The notes beneath the pieces are model-generated. The model worked only from the letters and a program-made list of their open reading frames with translations, had not been told where the DNA came from and made no database searches. From Lytechinus pictus (taxonomy: Eukaryota > Echinodermata > Echinoidea > Temnopleuroida > Toxopneustidae), in contig NC_087258.1 in assembly GCF_037042905.1 (NCBI RefSeq), forward strand, positions 10,591,501 to 10,655,500: a stretch of 64,000 nt of DNA. The letters are read 5' to 3'. A program made the position numbers and the translations under genes. Positions 60,401 to 64,000 of this stretch are shown piece by piece (within the stretch, counting starts at the first letter, position 1; each line of letters starts with the position of its first letter).

Positions 60401-60697
60401 ACAAATGAAATAATATTCCCTCACGTATGTCGTGATTAATATTGGAAATGCTCAGAAGCGCGCCACGATCACATTGGACAACCGAAGTGACTTTCTCCGT
60501 ACCTTATCTATGGGAGCTGCAGGAGTGGTCAGGATTGCAGGTTGATCCTTCGCATCACATGGTGGTTCTCGGGTATAATTGCTCAGGACAAAGAGAACGA
60601 ATAGAGCGAACAATAGGTTGAAGAAAACGGCTAGAAAGACAACAGGAGACTTCAGAACGTTACGAACCTTGAAATGAGAAAAAAATCCATAATTCAA
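49960..60697 (-). CDS. BRICHOS-like type II membrane protein with threonine-run tail (4 exons)
   Basis: Four minus-strand exons join in phase 0: 60697-60503, 58321-58181, 51704-51603, 50214-49960, giving about 230 aa. The order is: short cytosolic N-terminus, one hydrophobic segment (residues about 18-38, VVFLAVFFNLLFALFVLFVL), a luminal stalk, then a segment matching the BRICHOS pattern. ENATIIYDFSRRLMTYKVAR followed by KQICF parallels the family pattern A-x-I-x-[HY]-D-F-x-[KR]-[KR]-L-x-x-Y-x(6,7)-C-[YF] of ITM2/BRI proteins. Cys125 and Cys178 (ALQCANFETHW) would be the domain disulfide. Possible N-glycosylation sites are NYT 40, NAT 103 and NFT 154. The C-terminus has T10-ADGR-T11. BRICHOS domains act as chaperones for their own proprotein in the secretory pathway; the client here is unknown. 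Exon 1's 5' border is uncertain, and an exon between Cys125 and Cys178 could have been missed. Confidence 0.68.
50806..51070. mobile_element. CAGTGG...GCCACT-type MITE in BRICHOS intron 3
   Basis: Starts CAGTGGTGTGATATGGCGTA and ends CTGTATGCCACT, with a G-run and pyrimidine tract as in related copies at 3732 and 52364. Borders are approximate and no duplication is seen. Confidence 0.5.
51373..51586. repeat. GAT microsatellite in BRICHOS intron 3
   Basis: Imperfect GAT/GGT triplets end about 17 bp from the exon 3 boundary at 51603. Confidence 0.92.
51603..51704 (-). CDS. BRICHOS-like gene exon 3
   Basis: Encodes 34 residues: RLMTYKVARKQICFLGVIDE and VIDVEVIKDGDSVN. The acceptor is gattttatag and the donor is gtaaga. 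It contains the first conserved BRICHOS-type cysteine. A GAT microsatellite lies just downstream on the same intron side (51373-51586). Confidence 0.68.
52364..52617. mobile_element. 254-bp hAT-like MITE in BRICHOS intron 2
   Basis: Left end CAGTGGCGTAATGAACC, right end TGTACGCCACTGCACTG, flanked by the exact 8-bp duplication ACGATACA (52356-52363, 52618-52625). Confidence 0.78.
54024..57669. mobile_element. Giant foldback element: 3.65-kb near-perfect inverted repeat
   Basis: The left arm begins TATGAGGCGCCGAATGTACC and the right arm ends with its reverse complement. The arms pair almost to the centre (around 55825, GCGACCAAGCT / AGCTTGGTCGC with a 9-nt tip). Outer arm segments are tandem ~31-bp units (54228-54480, 57200-57470), each containing the 18-bp palindrome CATTATTTATAAATAATG. 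Inner arm segments (about 54840-55640 and 56000-56810) are non-repetitive and almost identical. The arms are not exactly equal: the right has extra ATTATTTAATAAATAATGG-like units, and there are scattered single differences. CCATTC flanks both ends (54018-54023, 57670-57675) and may be a 6-bp target duplication. No protein-coding gene is recognisable. Confidence 0.85.
55540..56110. repeat. Central four-copy inverted module of the foldback element
   Basis: The motif CAAGCTTGGTCGCTTCGC and its reverse complement occur four times (near 55548, 55810, 55829, 56083), each followed or preceded by an ACGCG motif, a C- or G-run and GAATTTCT/GAATTTTT-like sequence. The tip is therefore an inverted repeat nested in an inverted repeat, built from two diverged versions of one module. 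Confidence 0.7.
58181..58321 (-). CDS. BRICHOS-like gene exon 2
   Basis: Encodes 47 residues: SFHRVGTYNHHHFDENCHYD, HALNILSVELKGDGY and GENATIIYDFSR. The donor is gtgagt. The last exon base and the donor lie in the 8-bp sequence TACTCACC duplicated by the adjoining transposon (53191-58173). Confidence 0.68.
58322..60502. other. BRICHOS intron 1, filled with CAGTGGCGTA-type repeat pieces
   Basis: Partial elements with GCGAGCGAAGCGAGCG-type motifs occur near 58823 and 59073. A copy with ends CAGTTGCGTACTGAAGC / TGTATGCCAGTG spans about 59391-59662, and a right end TTACGCCACTG lies at 60231-60241. No exon is seen. Confidence 0.5.
60503..60697 (-). CDS. BRICHOS-like gene exon 1 (membrane anchor)
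   Basis: Read from ATG 60697: MNYGFFSHFKVRNVLKSP, then a 20-residue hydrophobic stretch, then SNYTREPPCDAKDQPAILTT; the donor is gtacgg. A pyrimidine-rich acceptor (ttctcatttcaag) ends at 60668, so the true coding exon could instead begin at 60667 with VRNVLK and be preceded by an exon beyond this point. Both starts keep phase 0. Confidence 0.62.
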
Positions 60698-60754
60698 TTC
60701 AATTCAATATCTATTTCCAAATCATGAAAAAAATATGCTATGAACAAAATAATT

Positions 60755-60980
60755 ATAAACCCCAGACAAGAAAATTTAAAACATATGGCAACTTAACAGC
60801 AACACGCAACGACATACGTTTTGATAAAAATAGGACTGTATTGGATAACCTGAAAGCTTAACCAACCGAGGCTTGTCAGACATAGCAACATAAATATAAT
60901 AACATGATTGTATAAACCCCAAACAAGACAATTTTAAAACATTTCAATTGAACATCAACACGAAATACATCATGCAATAG
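60755..60980. repeat. Degenerate direct repeat upstream of BRICHOS exon 1
   Basis: A ~75-bp segment (TATAAACCCCAGACAAGAAA onward) recurs about 140 bp later (TATAAACCCCAAACAAGACA onward), through the AACACG words. Function unknown. Confidence 0.55.
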
Positions 60981-61418
60981 TATTAATATCAGTGACAAAT
61001 CTCTAACCTAGGCCTAGATCTGCTCTGTAAATTCAACCTTTTTGGATATTATATTGGACTATGTTTACCATGTAAATGTTTCTTCAGGTAGCTGAAAACC
61101 TCCAGGGAGTCATTTGAAGGAGAATGTCATCTTCTAGAACAGTATTTTGGTGACTATTTCATATTGGATTTCCACTCATTTCTGTGTCTTGGTATGTTTC
61201 AGTCCCATGTAATTAAAACCATGATGTATCTCTTCTTGAGTTCATAGGGATTTCACTCATCAGTGCTATATTTATTTACAAACATTGGATGGACATTCCT
61301 CACAGGCATAAGTATGTGATTATGCAATTAGCACATTGTTTCTTTAAGAAAAACATCCTAGTTCCAGCTGGTATTTGATTCATCCAGTCAACGAGGTCTC
61401 TAACTTATCAGAGCAACA

Positions 61419-61525
61419 ATGGCAGCACCTGTAACTAGGGCTAAATCTAAGGAGCCTGGCAACCCTATTCTAGTGCAGGATATTATCAAGGATATTCTAC
61501 AGAATGAAGGTTTCCTACAGCTAGT
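61419..61525 (+). pseudogene. Open frame start truncated by the LTR insertion
   Basis: ATG in a good context (gcaacaATGGC) opens MAAPVTRAKSKEPGNPILVQ and DIIKDILQNEGFLQ, then runs into the LTR. The basic, low-complexity start followed by a short amphipathic helix resembles the beginning of a retroelement ORF1/gag or a small regulatory protein; I cannot name it. The continuation would lie beyond the 3' end of the LTR element, outside the window. Confidence 0.4.
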
Positions 61526-61776
61526 TGTGACGAGATAATAATACACGTTTAAGTCTGGAGTACAGACTAGAAAAAGGATATCGCTGTGTGAACAACGGAC
61601 TTGTGAATCTGAATCGTCATGTGTACATTTTGTAAATAAACTGTTTTTAAACGATTTGACACGGCGTGGCTTGTTTGCTAATTCAAGAGTGTCTGAATGG
61701 AGATTCAGGAGGTTTACGTTGGAGTTTGTCCAGGACAGGTAACAATAAGAGCTTGTCAGGACCAGCAAACGTAACA
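61526..61776 (+). repeat. 5' LTR of the Ty3/gypsy-type element (boundaries tentative)
   Basis: Begins TGTGACGAG and ends CGTAACA, near-inverted 6-bp ends (TGTGAC/GTAACA). It holds a polyadenylation signal AATAAA near 61633 and abuts the primer-binding site. The partner LTR is outside the window, so the left border is inference. Confidence 0.6.
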
Positions 61777-61777
61777 G

Positions 61778-61796
61778 TGGGGGCTTGTCCGTGAAT
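61778..61796 (+). other. Primer-binding site resembling tRNA-Pro
   Basis: TGGGGGCTTGTCCGTGAA follows the LTR end by one base. It agrees at 15 of 18 positions with the proline-tRNA primer site of murine gammaretroviruses (TGGGGGCTCGTCCGGGAT, from general knowledge). A partial echo TGGGGGCTTGG occurs about 35 bp later (near 61814). Confidence 0.6.
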
Positions 61797-62477
61797 CAAT
61801 CCTCCGCCTAACAGTGGGGGCTTGGTGAGAGTCGACCCAGAACTCTCGGCGTAAGTTGTATCGAAGTACCGTATACCGTATAATGCTAGCGCCGGCAAAG
61901 CCAAAGTCGCATGAACGTATTATCGATGCGTGCAATCGTATTCAACGTGAGGATTGTCATTAGACATTTGCATGGGTGTGTGTACACGTAGATGTAATGC
62001 CAGTGTGTGTGGATATCGCTGTCGGTGTTGTGTATGACGCTGTGTGGTGGCGCACAAGGTTGAGTATGGCGTGCCGTTTGTCCAATAGGCAATTCCATGT
62101 ATTTCAGTGTGTCTCGCTGTGCGATGTGTTTTGTTCACGTAGAGTTGAATGAAATTTGGGTTGATGATATTTCAACTGGTTAACCATTTTTTAAGGGTTG
62201 CTGTGTCGGTTAATGGAAACTGACAGTGTCGACTGGAGTCAAGTTCACAGTGTGGTTGGAAAAATTTTCAACTGGGGTGACCGAGTCAGGTTACCGTTTC
62301 TGTAGGTTGAGGTCATATCTACAGGGTCAGCCAGGTCAGGTTGACATTTTCTTATGTGGTTGATATAATTTTCAACTGTGATAACCATATTGGTTATTGT
62401 CTTGGCTAAGAATTAAAGGTTTTCTTTAGCTGTTTCTAGTCTTTTCAGCGTTAAAGATTAGGGGTCTTTTGTTGACC
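61797..62477 (+). other. Retrotransposon 5' leader
   Basis: This is about 680 bp between the primer site and the gag ATG. It contains several GT-rich near-repeats with 'ttttcaactg' and 'gtcaggttgac' motifs (62165-62400). No gene is seen. Confidence 0.55.
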
Positions 62478-64000
62478 ATGGCGGAATTTTCTTTGGACGA
62501 TTTCGTTGATTCTCCCAGTGTTGAGAAGTTGCTGGTTCTGAAGAAGGTTCATCTCTTGGAGATTGCTCATCATTACCAGGTTGCTGAGGTAAGGACTACT
62601 TGGCGTAAATTAGAAATTCTGAAAGCTGTAATTCAGTGGTTAGTGGAAGAGGAAGATGTTCTGCCACTTGAGGCTTTATCTAAGGTTCCGATTGAGTCTG
62701 TGAATGTGGACTTGACAGAACAATTACGTTTAAAAGAGTTGGAATTAGAGATAGCGAAAGTTGAACTTGAACGAGAACAAGTAGTTTTGAGAAGGGAGCA
62801 TGAGAATGCTAGAGAAAGAGAAGAAATTAGGCAAGTAAAGTCTGATTTTGATGTTGCGAAACATGTTCGAATGGTTCCCGTTTTTCAGGAGGGGGAGGAG
62901 ATAGAGAAATATTTCCTTCACTTTGAAAAGGTAGCTGTTAGTTTGAGTTGGCCGCAAGAAAAATGGTCACACTTGTTACAATCTCAGTTGAAGGGTAAAG
63001 CTCGAGATGCTTATTCAGCTTTGTCAGTTGATGATGCGGGTCGTTATGACGTTGTAAAAGCAGCAGTGTTGCGTGCTTATGAGCTTGTACCGGAGGCGTA
63101 CCGTCAACAATTTCGGAAAACGCGCAAAGATGAGACCGAAACTCATCTTGAGTTTGCTAGGCGCAAACAACAGTTGTTTGATAGATGGAGTTCGTCACTC
63201 CATGCAGATAGCTTTGATAAGCTTAGAGAAATAATTCTTCTCGAAGAGTTTAAGCGTAGTGTGCATTTCGATGTTAGGTTGCATCTTGAAGAGCAGCAAA
63301 TAGGAACGCTTAATGAAGCAGCGAAGCTTGCAGATGATTATGCGTTAACGCACAAAATCACAAACAAAAAATCAGATGAGACAAACAAATCTGGAAAGTG
63401 GAAAAACAAAAACAAAAATGGTGCTTCAGCACACAACAAGAAAGAAGTAAAACCACAATCTAAAGATGACGAGCAAGAAAAGAAATGCTATGCATGTCAC
63501 AAGGTTGGTCATTTTAAAGCAAAGTGTCCTACACTTAAAGGAAAAACAAGTGAATCAAGTAATGCACATCCAAATGCATTTGTGAAAAATTTGCAAAGTT
63601 CAGAGAGTAGGATTGAGCCAGTTAACTTAGAGAAAGTGAAAAAGCAATATGAACCGTTTGTTTCTGTAGGATATGTTTCCCTAGCTGGTAGTGTCGAAGC
63701 AAGAAAAGTGAAAGTGTTGCGTGATACTGGTGCTTCTCAGTCTTTGATCTTGGAGAGTGTGTTGCCTTTTGGTGAGAAATCTTGTGTTGGAACTAGTGTT
63801 TTGCTCCAAGGAATAGGAGATGGCTTTGTAAAAGCACCCCTTCATGTGGTAGACTTGAAATCAGACCTTGTTTCTGGTAGTGTGAAAATGGCTGTGAGAC
63901 CATCACTTCCGGTGGCAGATGTTTCCATCATTTTAGGGAATGATCTTGCTGGTGATAAAGTTGTACCATGTCCAGTTGTGAGTGCTATTCCGTGTGAGAG
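62478..64000 (+). CDS. Ty3/gypsy-type retrotransposon gag-protease polyprotein, 5' part (runs off window)
   Basis: One open frame from ATG 62478 runs to the window end with no stop (507 codons). The N-terminus is MAEFSLDDFVDSPSVEKLLV. Residues about 74-120 are highly charged and heptad-like (KELELEIAKVELEREQ), a probable coiled coil. The capsid-like region follows (EEIEKYFLHFEKVA, LEFARRKQQLFDRW). A CCHC zinc knuckle, CYACHKVGHFKAKC, is at residues 337-350. A retropepsin-type motif, LRDTGASQSLIL, has its Asp at 416, and a typical gypsy block DVSIILGNDLAGDKVVP follows. Gag and protease share one frame, so no frameshift is needed. Reverse transcriptase and integrase would lie beyond 64000. The intact frame suggests a fairly young copy. 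Confidence 0.9.
   Translation, partial: MAEFSLDDFVDSPSVEKLLVLKKVHLLEIAHHYQVAEVRTTWRKLEILKAVIQWLVEEEDVLPLEALSKVPIESVNVDLTEQLRLKELELEIAKVELEREQVVLRREHENAREREEIRQVKSDFDVAKHVRMVPVFQEGEEIEKYFLHFEKVAVSLSWPQEKWSHLLQSQLKGKARDAYSALSVDDAGRYDVVKAAVLRAYELVPEAYRQQFRKTRKDETETHLEFARRKQQLFDRWSSSLHADSFDKLREIILLEEFKRSVHFDVRLHLEEQQIGTLNEAAKLADDYALTHKITNKKSDETNKSGKWKNKNKNGASAHNKKEVKPQSKDDEQEKKCYACHKVGHFKAKCPTLKGKTSESSNAHPNAFVKNLQSSESRIEPVNLEKVKKQYEPFVSVGYVSLAGSVEARKVKVLRDTGASQSLILESVLPFGEKSCVGTSVLLQGIGDGFVKAPLHVVDLKSDLVSGSVKMAVRPSLPVADVSIILGNDLAGDKVVPCPVVSAIPCE

Overview
The window looks like part of an intron-rich animal genome, most probably an echinoderm and perhaps a sea urchin. The basis is small exons (45-228 bp) with GT/AG borders in kilobase introns, animal-type ALDH4A1, PIPOX-like and BRICHOS genes, a nuclear tRNA gene, and very dense short inverted-repeat transposons and tRNA-derived SINEs. 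The species is inference; the splice models below were assembled by eye from reading-frame and phase continuity.

Layout. (1) 1875-10142, +: the last six exons of a sarcosine/pipecolate oxidase-like (PIPOX-like) flavoenzyme; the 5' exons with the dinucleotide-binding fold lie upstream of the window. (2) 16922-17003, +: tRNA-Leu(AAG). (3) 18915-42213, +: a complete 14-exon ALDH4A1 gene (567 aa) for mitochondrial delta-1-pyrroline-5-carboxylate dehydrogenase. (4) 60697-49960, -: a four-exon gene for a type II membrane protein with a BRICHOS-like domain and a threonine-run tail. (5) 61526 to the window end, +: the 5' part of a Ty3/gypsy-type LTR retrotransposon (LTR, proline-tRNA-like primer site, gag with zinc knuckle, protease), which cuts into an older open reading frame.

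Between and inside the genes nearly everything recognisable is mobile DNA. Several hAT-like elements have 8-bp target duplications (9653-9898, 12773-14799, 22592-23543, 52364-52617, 53191-58173). There is a piggyBac-like element flanked by TTAA (34749-35488), several MITE families (some in head-to-tail tandem), tRNA-type SINEs, a LINE 3' relic, and GAT microsatellites.

The most unusual object is a near-perfect 3.65-kb inverted repeat (54024-57669). It has its own apparent 6-bp target duplication and sits inside a 5-kb hAT-like element. The target duplication of that outer element (TACTCACC) contains the splice donor of BRICHOS exon 2, so the insertion appears to have duplicated the donor and left the gene spliceable. 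PIPOX-like and ALDH4A1 are both amino-acid oxidation enzymes (peroxisome-type and mitochondrial respectively), but nothing in the sequence shows co-regulation.
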